64,000 nt of DNA from Aporrectodea caliginosa (Eukaryota; Annelida; Clitellata; Crassiclitellata; Lumbricidae). The position numbers and the translations under genes were made by a program. Of the stretch, positions 37,970-48,600 are shown piece after piece. A model generated the notes under the pieces. The model was not told the DNA's origin, did no database searches, and worked only from the letters and a program-made list of their open reading frames with translations. The stretch spans positions 288,501-352,500 of the forward strand of contig JACEVL010000158.1 of NCBI GenBank assembly GCA_020284085.1. Direction: 5' to 3'. The first letter of the stretch is position 1; each line of letters starts with the position of its first letter.

Positions 37970-38714
37970 GGCACTTCAAAGGTGATTGCTTAGGCTAGCC
38001 TAAATACCAGTTTGCATGTTGGCTTCTTCATGGCTTTGTGATCGTGTAAATCAATCGTTTGATTGATTGGTTGATTAACTGACTGATTATGATTGCTGTG
38101 GATGTGGACTTTCATGGAGTGCAGGGTCAAGGTAATCAGTTTCAGTTTTTGCCGAATGATTGGACCAGAAAAGGGACGTAATGAAGCAGAAGGCTAATTA
38201 GACCTAATGATAGATGATAGATGGAACTGCAGCTGAGTTTCTCGTAGAATTTCACTGGTCACTTGAGTAATTAATGCATTTTCTGCCCACTATTGAAGAC
38301 AACGTTTGCCGTAAACACGAGTTTAGACATGCAGGCCTACAGAGAATTTCGATAGTAGCTACAAATCAGAGTATACCGTCATGCTGGACTGATTTTGCTG
38401 TACTGAATAGCACCATTGACTGGTTTCTTCCCCTCACATTAACTAGGAGCAATTTGTGAAATGCTGCTGCTTGTTTGATGGGTGATATTCACATTATGCA
38501 GGAGGAGTTGCTGTCTTTGCACTTTCACAGATTTTCAGATCTTGATGTGGCCATTTTCTCGACGGTACCAGAGAGACAACTCTATATTCGGTGCACGGTC
38601 GGACAGGAAGCCAATGCAGAACCTCCAACTTATATAGCGCCTTAGTTTAGTTTCCTTGAAGGGGCGTTATATAAATTCCCGAATGAATGAATGAATGAAT
38701 ATAGGTCATATCTT

Positions 38715-38920
38715 CGTAGGCCCCTATTTGGCCGATGAGTCACGCTGCAGCTCGCAGTACATGATCAAGACAAGACAACAGGCTAAACGGCAGACCGGAA
38801 TAGAGGGTTAAACAGTAATCAAGCCGTGCCGTAATGAAGGCATGAACAAGAGTAGTTGCAGCGCTCGCTGTAAGCGAATGTGCAACAGTACGGAGCTGAC
38901 GCAACTGGTAATACCGTTAC
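38715..38920 (-). repeat. LINE reverse-transcriptase fragment
   Basis: The minus strand translates to QLRQLRTVAHSLTASAATTL and ITARLDYCLTLYSGLP, the C-terminal RT region of CR1/L2-type LINEs. A short tail module with two opposed 'tatatagcgcc' ends (38631-38665) and an (aatg)n run lie just upstream. Confidence 0.75.
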
Positions 38921-39059
38921 CAGTATTAATATTAATAGTAATAGTATCAAATATGCAATAGAAATCATTTTCTATTAATAAGTATTGCCATCCCCGATTG
39001 ATATCGCTTACGTGTTGACTCGTAAAGGCCCCTTTACTAGTTATAAAGACCACAAACTA

Positions 39060-39900
39060 GGGGCGACTGTAAAATGAGCAATAGGACAGATGGGCGCCTT
39101 GCAGGCTGCCAGTTAAATTCGACTCCTGTTAAACTAGTGATCTGTTCTATTATGTCATGTAATCTTACTGCGCACTAGTCCGCTTGAATTAGTTAACGAA
39201 TATTATAAAAAAAATACAGGAATACGATCAGAGAGGAATTCAGGAGCGGAGCCAGTCAAGGGGCTTGCCTGCGAGACCGCAGGAGGTAGACAGCCGGAGT
39301 GGGAAGATAGCCTATGTCATGGTCCATCTGTCCGTCTGCCAGGCAGGACAACACACAGGTCTCCTCCATTCGCCCATCGTCTGCCACCGATTTGCTTTCG
39401 TGCTCTTTTCATGGGGTGGGAGCATTGATATCATCCCCAAACCAGTTTCAAGCGGGGGTTGCCTACACTGGATCTGCTCGTTTTTTGTTGGTAGCCTATA
39501 TATGGTTAGAATCCAGCAATCGAATCAACATGCAAAGCGAAGAACAAACAACTTCTCAACGTACAAAACTTCAGCATTTTTTCTCGCACGCGCATAGTAG
39601 GCTATTGGCGGTTGTCTGCTAATTTTTCTATGCAGCTTCATATATGCATTAGGTTGACGTTTGAAATAATGTGGATGTATCCAATGACCTTTCGCGCGTG
39701 CAGCCTGTAATATTACTGATAATAATACCTAATGTCTGTTTTATCGCACTTGTTTTATCGCTAAATGGTCAGAATTTATATTGTATTTATCTGATCTGTA
39801 CTTATTATGCAAATCTTTAATCGTTTAATCGTACATGTTAAAGCATGAAACTGGTGCAATTAGGCCTAACTGCGTAAGTTAATGGCATGACGATGTTGCT
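39060..39900. other. Intergenic stretch upstream of peptide gene 1
   Basis: Open frames here are short and show no family resemblance, splice structure or start context I can support. I see no gene in it. Confidence 0.5.
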
Positions 39901-40207
39901 CAATTGCCAACGTTGGCCCACGCAGGTCTCAACCTTCAGGTGTTTCATTATACAGAGAATTAAGTATTGACGTGCAGATTATCTGAAATGGTTGTGATAA
40001 TACTCATCAGCCAACTCCAAACTACCATTCAAATCGATATTTCGAAGTTAAACTCTAGATAAATAGCCCCCACAGAGAAGACAAGACACAGCCAGAAGCT
40101 CCGTCTACGATCATCTTGAAGTTCTTAGACCGCTGAGGAGATCGAGTCTGATTCTGACCGAAGAGGAAGTCTGCACTTACTTGTTGTAAGGAAAGCATTT
40201 TCCAAAG
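39900..40207 (+). promoter_or_regulatory. Promoter and 5' UTR of peptide precursor gene 1
   Basis: This block aligns closely with 60862-61171 ahead of the second gene ('caaccttcaggtg', 'attatctgaa', 'ccattcaaatcgatat', then a near-identical UTR). TATA-like 'gataaata' at 40058-40065 lies 150 bp before the ATG, exactly as in gene 2. Conservation across the duplicate pair supports a functional promoter. Confidence 0.7.
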
Positions 40208-41537
40208 ATGCCTGGAAGAATCTTTGTGTGGATCAACCTATTCATCTGTGTCGTCGCCATCCTTGGAGACTGGACGGTGGTCGGCAAAGGAGTGGCAGCG
40301 CAACATCAAGAGCGGATCCGCCAGGGTAAGACCTGCCTCTGCCGCTACTACTCTCATTGTTACTACATGTATGTCTGAATCTCTCTTGTCGTCTGTTTAT
40401 GTCTCTTTCCCTCTCTGTGTGTCTCTCTGTCACCGTGATCAATGTTGAAATCTCCAGCTAGTAATAAGTTGCTATTAAAACCGTTTAACGTCGACAGCAT
40501 GCAATAAATGTCAGTGTTAAAGTCATCCACAGAGTGTCCAGATGGGCGTTACACACAACAACGACTATGATGCCTTTTCTTTTGTCCTGGTGCAATTTTA
40601 TAAGCAGGTTCAAAGGTGTTGTGCTCCGACGTGTCCATTCTGCTTCAATTACCTCGTAGGAGATTTTATCCTTTATACAAAAAATCAATCACCTCACCCT
40701 ATAACCCTCTGCATCTGAGTAGGCTACAAAGCTGTAACCTGGAACTACCACACTAGGCACGGGTCAGAGTCCAACCATGTTTCCGAAACAGTAACAACAG
40801 CTGCGTTACTTTCTTTGTGCAAATTGCAAATGAATATCGCATAAATTTTATAGAACGAACTTCTATAATTCCGTGAATCAAATTATCACTGCGGTGCAGT
40901 AGGGCCTACCGTATCGAGGGATGTTCCAGCGGTGACATGGAACAGGGCGCAACTCAAGAGGAGGGGGCTCAAATGACGGCTCAGATGACGGAATGATTTA
41001 AGTTTTAAGCTAATTAGGCCTACTTTATCTTGAAATATGAAATATCCATCATAAATGAAATAAATTTAATAAATTTAATAACAACAAGTAAAGTGTATGA
41101 TATATAATATTTATAGATAGATATAAAAAGCTGTGCAAGCTTATTAAAACCTGTCTTTGGCTCGTTTGAACATCTATAAAGACTAGAATAGAATAGAAAA
41201 ACAGACATTTCGTTTCTATTTCCTTTAAGAGACAAAGTTTAATTATTATATTCGAGATGAAAAATTTGGTCGTAATTAGTTAAATTGATCTTTGGGGTGG
41301 AGAGCGCCAGATTTACGCTTGGCACAGAACGCAATTAGGCTATAGCTTGCTATGGTTCTGCTGTAGCGCAGCTGCGAAACAGATGATGCGATCTGTTCCA
41401 TATTTGTAAACCGACTTGAATGGTGCCAAGCATTTGGCCTATTATAGAAATTAAAGTCTGTATCAACACATATAATATATATACATATATATATATGGGT
41501 CTATATATATATATATATGACAAAGTCTAAATTATGT

Positions 41538-41624
<87 letters not shown>

Positions 41625-43876
41625 CCTTACATAATGAAGGGCCTAAAAGACCTCGAGGCACATACGCAGAGGGCTTGCCACAATAGTCTTCTGATCCGGG
41701 CCTTGCCCACAGCAGGTTACAGAGCCTAGACTCTTATTGGCAAATTTCAGATTTCGGAACATTTTCCAATTTTAACACGCCAAGTGCAGGGCATCAAGCA
41801 ACTAAAACGCTATAGAACACAAAATAATAAACAATGTGAACAGTTTTAAGAAGTTATTAAGTCCGCTTAATTACACATTACAGCAAATTATATCATGTCA
41901 AATAGGCCAACATAAAGTAGAGGCGTTATAAACTGTTCACGATTTGCAGTAGGCCTAAACCTCAAAACAACATTATAGATCAGGGGCGGATCCAGGGGGG
42001 GCCAATCCGGCCATGGCCCCCCCCATTTGAAATTTACATAGGGCGTGGCCCCCACCAATCGCCAAGTAAACTATGTTCACTCCGTGATCTTTCGTGAAGA
42101 AAAGAAAATGAGGATATACAAATAAAAAATATTATCTCTGTACAACTAAATAGCTTCTCTCAAGTGTTGTCTCTCAAATTTCAAAATATCACATTTTAAA
42201 ATGTTGTGTTCCTTGAACATTTTAGTAAAACTACATCATTACTGTATGGATTCCAGGGCTGTTAATATCGCGATAAAGTATCGCAATACTTGGTATCGCC
42301 GATACTTTTTCAGTATCGCAGCGAGTATCGCGATAGTTTTATTTTGTTGGTATCGCATGTGTATCGCCGATACTTTTTTAAGCCTGTCGGCGATACTCGA
42401 TACCAATACTTTTTTCCACAATAATTTATATATTTTCTGGTCCGCTTCAGTAAGTCGCGATCAAGAAATAGTGAGAAATAATTCTTTACTCTTCGAAAAT
42501 TGAATATTTCTTCGAAAATAGCCTCTTTCTGTCATCCATGACCGTTGGTGTGAATGGAAAGAATGTATTTCACGTGATTAAACGTAAACTTACTTATCGA
42601 AAAGTATTGGTAAAAGTATTAGTATCGGTATTGCAATACTTTTAAGAAATAATATTGGTATTGGTATTGCAATACTTTTATTATGAAGTATTGGTATTGG
42701 TATTGCCAATACTTTTTTCCAGTATTGTTAACAGCCCTGATGGATTCCCGATAAGGTAGTTGAATCCTTCTTCCTTGGTTTGTGTTAACTATTTGTGCTG
42801 AGTCCTGGTAAGCAATTCGTTTACCTTAAGGCTTATGGCGTTCTTGAAAATTGAACGTATTTTCTAGGTTTTATATTAATTTCAATAAATGTCTGGTTTA
42901 TTACTACTGTCTGCAGTCAAACTCAAACACAACTCAAGCAACATCTTAGCTACGAGTGACATCTGATTCCTTTCAGTTTTGAAATAAATTATAATAGAGA
43001 AATTTGTTCACATGACAGCCTAAAATGCAACCATTGCAGTGGGAAAATCAAAAAATTTTAAAGTGGGGAGGGGGCGCATCCCCCTCCCCGAACCCCTCCC
43101 CTGTTCGGCGCTGCGCGCCTCATCGATCGTCCTTCGGACGCCCATTTGGCCCCCTCATAAACTTTCTGGATCCGCCCCTGTTATAGATACATCTTTCGCG
43201 AGTAGAATTACCTTTAACATTATAGTAACGTCATTTGTTTATTATTTTTACTCTTTTTCTCGTAGACGGATATCAGTCCACAAGTGACCTCAAGACTGTC
43301 AACACCGCAGCCGATGATCAAGCTGAAATCCAATTGCTACCCGTACGACAGCAAAGAAAAGAAAAACCTCTAGACCCTACTTTCATGCTGATGGGCATTG
43401 GTAAACGTAAGCTCAGCAGCTCTGCCGTAGACGGACATCGTTCCACAAGTGACCGCGAGACTGCCAACACCGCAGCCAATGATCATCCAGATATCCAATT
43501 GCAACCCGTACGACAGAAGAGACAAGAAATAATTGACCCTCGTTTTCTAGGCATTGGCCTTGGTAAACGTAAGCTCAGCAGCTCTGCCGTAGACGGACAT
43601 CGTTCCACAAGTGACCGCGATACTGCCAACACCGCAGCCAATGATCATCCAGATATCCAATTGCAACCCGTACGACAGAAGAGACAAGAAATAATTGACC
43701 CTCGTTTTCTAGGCATTGGCCTTGGTAAACGTAAGCTCAGCAGCTCTGCCGTAGACGGACATCGTTCCACAAGTGACCGCGATACTGTCAACACCGCAGC
43801 CAATGATCATCCAGATATCCAATTGCAACCCGTACGACAGCAAAGACAAGGAATAGTGGGCCCTGATTATTTCTAG
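40208..43876 (+). CDS. Neuropeptide-like precursor 1 (amidated hG[I/L]-peptides)
   Basis: Two exons: 40208-40325 and 43266-43876, phase 1, GT-AG, total 243 residues including the join. Exon 1 codes a signal peptide ([20 protein letters not shown]...). Exon 2 has tandem units of 162 bp (54 aa). Unit 1 ends [14 protein letters not shown]; units 2 and 3 each hold [18 protein letters not shown], so cleavage at KR plus C-terminal glycine predicts pyroGlu-...FLGIGL-amide. Unit 4 is broken: one extra base shifts it into a stop right after GIVGPDYF, leaving a frameshifted GKH remnant after the stop. Linkers are acidic and Ser/Thr-rich and conserved. No known family is recognised; SALMFamides and tachykinins were considered and do not fit. 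The intron carries nested hAT elements and TA repeats. A paralogue starts at 61172. Confidence 0.85.
41461..41622. repeat. (TA)n microsatellite
   Basis: Long interrupted TA repeat in the intron of peptide gene 1. Confidence 0.95.
41981..43180. mobile_element. hAT-type element in the intron of peptide gene 1
   Basis: Ends 'caggggcggatccagg' and 'ctggatccgcccctg' are inverted. The 8-bp target duplication 'ttatagat' is perfect (41973-41980, 43181-43188). It is non-coding and holds a second element at 42254-42739. Confidence 0.9.
42254..42739. mobile_element. Nested hAT-type MITE
   Basis: Ends 'cagggctgttaa' and 'ttaacagccctg', with a perfect 8-bp duplication 'atggattc' (42246-42253, 42740-42747). 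486 bp, inside the larger element. The interior consists of degenerate inverted 'agtatcgcgat' and 'gtattggtattgcaatactt' motifs. Confidence 0.9.
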
Positions 43877-44035
43877 GCATGGGGATTGGTAAACATAGCT
43901 TTGAAATGTAACTTTTAGGTTACGCTTCATTCGATCAGGCGTGAGCGATTCATGGAACTCGTTAAAAATCTGAACCAACATTCATTATTGTCCCCATAGA
44001 ACGCTGCAGTGTCCTTCTGCAAATGTTACTCAGCA

Positions 44036-44041
44036 AATAAA
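44036..44041 (+). terminator. Polyadenylation signal of peptide gene 1
   Basis: AATAAA 160 bp after the stop codon at 43874-43876. Confidence 0.7.
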
Positions 44042-44440
44042 TTACATTATTACCAAAACACTGTTTTTGAGCTATTCGTGTTTCAGTTTCATTGGAATAT
44101 AGTCTATAATTATTTAGTTAAATAGGCTATAGGGCCTAGTTAATAACGACGATGAATTATGTAAAAATGTGTACGCTGAGCAGTGAGCATAAATAGCAAA
44201 GAGTGAACGGTGAATTTGAACTTGTATGAAACTGTCAACTATAATAAGACCACTGTTGCTTGTACTAAAAAGACGCATTTAGTTTTAAATTCTGACTATC
44301 ATGCAAAGTAATGTTTGATTCCTCTCATTCTCTTGATATTCTTCATTCATTCATTCCATTCATCATCCACTTCTCATCATCATCTTCGTCCTCATTCGAT
44401 CTCCTCTTTCCTTTACTTTTCCGACTATATCTTAATCTTA

Positions 44441-45150
44441 TCAATCAATCAATCAATTTATATAGCGCCTCTTCAAGGGGGCCTCCACTCAGAGGCGCTC
44501 CCGAGCCAGGCCTGATCATAGAGAAAAGTCTTCAATAGGGCGTAAAAGGAAATCGAGTGAGTACGAGGAGATAGGCCAAAAAGGATGGCAAGTTTGCCAC
44601 GCCGTTGTACCAACAACAGAGACTGCCCGGCGCTGCATAGTAGCAGTGCGGGCGAATGGAACCAAGAAGTCACCCCTAGAAGAGGAACAGAGGGCTGAGC
44701 GACGCGTACAGGAGGAAGACAGGGTAAAGATGGAACGTAAGTAGCGAGGAGCTGTACCCAAGACGCTTTGCCAAACAAGAGAGCAAAGTCGATACAGAAT
44801 ACGCTGCCGGAGGGGAAGCCAATGAAGAGTATGATGCATATAGGAAGATACACTACCAACAAGGCGCGCCGCAGACCGCAAGACCCTCTCAATGGAGGAC
44901 AGGTGGACTTAAGGAAGACCATCGTAAAGAGAAGAGCAATAGTCTAGACGAGAGCAGACGAAGGCATTGATAAGAGTAGAAGCAGCAGAGGTTGAAAGAG
45001 AGCGAGCAACGACCCTAAGTTGACGAAGATGGTAAAAGCGGGAGCGAGACAAAGAGGAGAGGTGTTTAGCAAAGGTTAGTTCCTGATCAACTGCAAGAAG
45101 ATTTAGGTCAAGTTTTTCCACTTGTGATTGTTTTCTTCAGCTTCCTTCTT
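44441..45150 (-). repeat. Truncated LINE with shared SINE tail
   Basis: The minus strand reads, with frame breaks, LDLNLLAVDQELTFAKHLSS, LRQLRVVARSLSTSAASTLI, HHTLHWLPLRQRI, RGDFLVPFAR and the end LFDQAWLGSASE, the RT C-terminus of a CR1/L2-type LINE. The 3' end is 'ggcgctatataaattgattg' with a (TTGA)n tail. The LTR retrotransposon starts immediately beside it at 45157. Confidence 0.85.
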
Positions 45151-45156
45151 GAATAT

Positions 45157-45522
45157 TGTCACCATCTCTTTTCTTTCTTAGTTGTGACCTACCTCAAGAA
45201 CTTTCCTTATCTCTACATATAAATTGCTCAACGTCTTCTAACTGTTTAAGAATTAAATTGACACAGTTCTTTGAATGTTTCTTTCTTTCTTCAAACACAG
45301 TTTAATAACAACAAACTCAACTCTTGCCTTAAAACAACTGTAACACTGAGAATCTACCGCGCAGCCAATGTTTAGTCTACTTTAGGCCAAGCGCCCACGA
45401 GCCGACAGCGCAACTAAGGCCTAAGACTAAAACGCTTAACAATCGATACACATTATATATATATATATATATCAACCTAAAGAACACCTGTGCTCATTAT
45501 ATATGCAAAACACTTGTTCACA
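45157..45522 (-). repeat. 3' LTR of the Gmr1-like element (internally deleted)
   Basis: Matches 51406-51837 over its whole length, except that about 66 bp between 'aaaacaactgta' and 'gagaatctaccg' are missing and a few bases differ. Contains a short TA repeat at 45450-45472. Confidence 0.9.
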
Positions 45523-45637
45523 TTACCTCCTTCCCTTTCTTTGGATTGAGCAAATTAAATTTAAAAATTTGCGAAATCATCATGTACTAAATTATGCAAT
45601 AAACTTAATACTATATAATACAGTAAAATAAACAATC

Positions 45638-48600
45638 TTATAATCTAGATAAACAATCTGCTACAACATTTAATCGTCCTTTCTTATAATTAACCTCTAC
45701 ATCAAAAGTTTGCAGTGCTAAAGCCCAACGCACCAATTTAGCAGACTTAGACATAGATTCAGTCAGATAAGTTAAAGGATTGTGATCGGTAAAGATGTGA
45801 ACTTTAGATCCAATTATTATCTCTTTCAACTTATTTAGAGCCCAAACAATAGCATAGGCTTCTTTCTCCACAGTTGCCCATCTCTTCTGGGTGTCAGTCA
45901 ACTTCTGACTTATAAATGACACAGGGCGCTCTATTCCCTTATCATCCATCTGCGTTAAAACAGCTCCTACTGCAAAATCACTACTATCGCAGTACAAATT
46001 AAAAGGTTTTCCAACATCAAAAACATATAAAACAACTTTAGAGCGTACAGCATCTTTAAGTAAATTAAATGCCTGTTGATGTCTATCAGTCCAATCAATC
46101 TTATCTGAAACATGTTTGCTTGTCAAATCAGATAGAGGCTTCGCAATCTGTGCAAAATCTTTGATAAACTGTCTATAGTAACCAAAAAATCCCAGCAATT
46201 GCTTAACTTGTTTCTTCGTTTCTGGGGTTTTCAAATTAATTAAACTTTCAATTCTATCTGGATTCATTTGAATCGTTCCAGAACCAACCACATGACCGAT
46301 GAACTTTACCTCACTCTTACCAAAGATACATTTCTTTAAGTTCAGAGTAATGTTATGCAGTCTCATTTGCATTAAATATGCATCTAAATGCTGTAAATGA
46401 ATCTTCCAGTCATCTGAATGCACAGCAATGTCATCTACATAGGGCTCAGCAAATTCATTTATAGGCTGTAAAACCATGTTAATTGCTTTAACAAATGTTC
46501 TTCCTGAGTTGATCATTCCGAAAGGAACACGAGTAAACTCGTACAGTCCATTGTGAGTAACAAAAGCAGTTTTCCATTGATCAGTTTGCTTAACAGGACA
46601 AGTCCAGTAAGCACTTCGACAATCAAAAATCGAGATCACATTTGATTTTCCAACTTTGTGCAACACATCTTTCACAATCGGCATCGGATATTTACAATCC
46701 ACAGTGAACGAGTTAATGTATCTGTAGTCGCAGGCAAGTCTCAGAGAACCGTCTTTCTTTTTAACAATTACCAACGGACTTGCCATTCTGCTCGAAGATG
46801 GTTTTATAATGTTGGCTTGAAGCATTTCTTTAATTTGTCGTTCAACTTCTGCTCGATAGATGAGTGGAATACGGTAAGCCATAAATTCTTTTTCACGAAA
46901 TTCCGGTTTCAGTTCAATTTCATGTTCAACCAATGTACATAATCCAGGCTTTTCAGAAAATCGATCAGAATATTTGTTTAGTACTTCCAGCAATTGTTTT
47001 TGTTGAGATAATGTTAAATGACTAATCTGTTCAGGATCAAGATTCAGTGAATTCTTTTCATCTTGCAAGTCATTCTTTGTCAGCAGTTCAACCACTGAAC
47101 CAAAGTCTTCATCTTCTTCGACGATTAGTCCACAACTCATTGCTCTTGTAATGTACTTTCTGATTTTATTTGCGTGAATTATCTTTCGACAATCGTCACC
47201 CATATCAATCAAATAAGAGTACTTTGATCTTCGTTGTATGACAGTACATGGACCATGCCATCGTGAAATCAGTTTATTTGTTGACGTCGGATACAACACA
47301 ATAACTTTTTCACCCGGTTCAAATTCTTTATGTTTCGCTCTTTTGTTGTATTGATTCGTATACTGTAATTGCTTCTCTCGTGAATATGATTCTGCAAACA
47401 GTAATGCTTTTTCCATATTTGCTTTCATGTCTTTCAAGTACTTTTCTGGTTGGATTCCAATATGAGGTGGTAAATTAATTTCTCTTGTCCAACTTTCTTT
47501 TAAAATTGCCAATGGTCCACGCGGAATCTTTCCATACACCAACATATAAGGAGCAATTCCAGTAGTTGCATTCGGTACTTCTCGTAATGCCCACACTGTA
47601 AACGGAATTACTTTGTGCCATTGCCTTGGATTGTCAACAATTACATGATGGATCATTTTCTTGAATGTTTGGTTCCATCGTTCTACTAATCCAGCTGCCT
47701 CTGGATGACCTGGCGTATCAAATCTTGGACTACAACCCATTAAATTCAGAAATTCTCTTGTCAGACTCGCAGTAAAATTTGTTCCTTGGTCACTTGTGAT
47801 CACTGAAGGTACACCAACGTTCATAAACAACTCCATCAAAGCATCACACACAGCTTTCGCAGTTAATGATTTCAACAGAAACACTGTAGGCCATCTTGTG
47901 CAAGAATCGACAATACATAAACAGTACTTGTGACCTGCAGCAGATGCTGGCTCGATTGGTCCTACACAATCCACCGTAATTCTTCTGAACGCCACATCTT
48001 CTCTTGGAATTGGAGTGATAGGAACCCTGTCCATCACCAAACTTCTTGCCTTTAACTGACATTTCTCACATGATTTGCAAAATTTCACTATATCTCTTCT
48101 CATCTTTGGCCACGTAAAAGACAACTTTATTCGTTCTCTAGTTTTCTCTTCTCCAAGATGTCCTCCAAATACTGATTCGTGAGCCAACTCCATCACTTTC
48201 ATTCGTCGCTCTTTTGGTAACACCAATTGATATATCGTTTGCTCTAATATTCGATATCTCTTGTACAGTAAGCCATTTACCACGCAGAATTCAGATTCTT
48301 TATCTGGCGCTAACGTCCACCATGCTTTCAATGATTCATCTTGTCTCTGCTGTTCTTCGAATTTCTTTGCGTCTGCAATCTGCATCTGTTGTTCTTCATC
48401 TTTCTCATCTTCTTCAAACAAATCTCCTATCTCAACATCACATTCATTATCCTCTTTCGTTTCATTTACATTACCATTCTTGCATGCAGCCATCTCTTGT
48501 TCACTCATCTCTGCTGTTATACCGTCTTGCATTAAACTTTGTTGATCATCGCTTTCGTTTTCCTCTTCACTTGAACTTTCAGTTTCACTTTCCTCTTCGA

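Noticed and set aside
39265..39622. Two overlapping 100-110-codon frames
   Set aside because: Overlap in different frames, no family resemblance, and not shared with the upstream region of the paralogous peptide gene.
40208..43876. Assignment of the peptide precursors to SALMFamides or tachykinins
   Set aside because: C-termini end in G-I or G-L amide, not SxLxF-amide, FxGxR-amide or FxGLM-amide, although general hydrophobicity is similar.
44311..44538. Ser-rich open frames upstream of the LINE fragment
   Set aside because: Pyrimidine-rich low-complexity DNA running into a LINE tail; no splice sites or domain.
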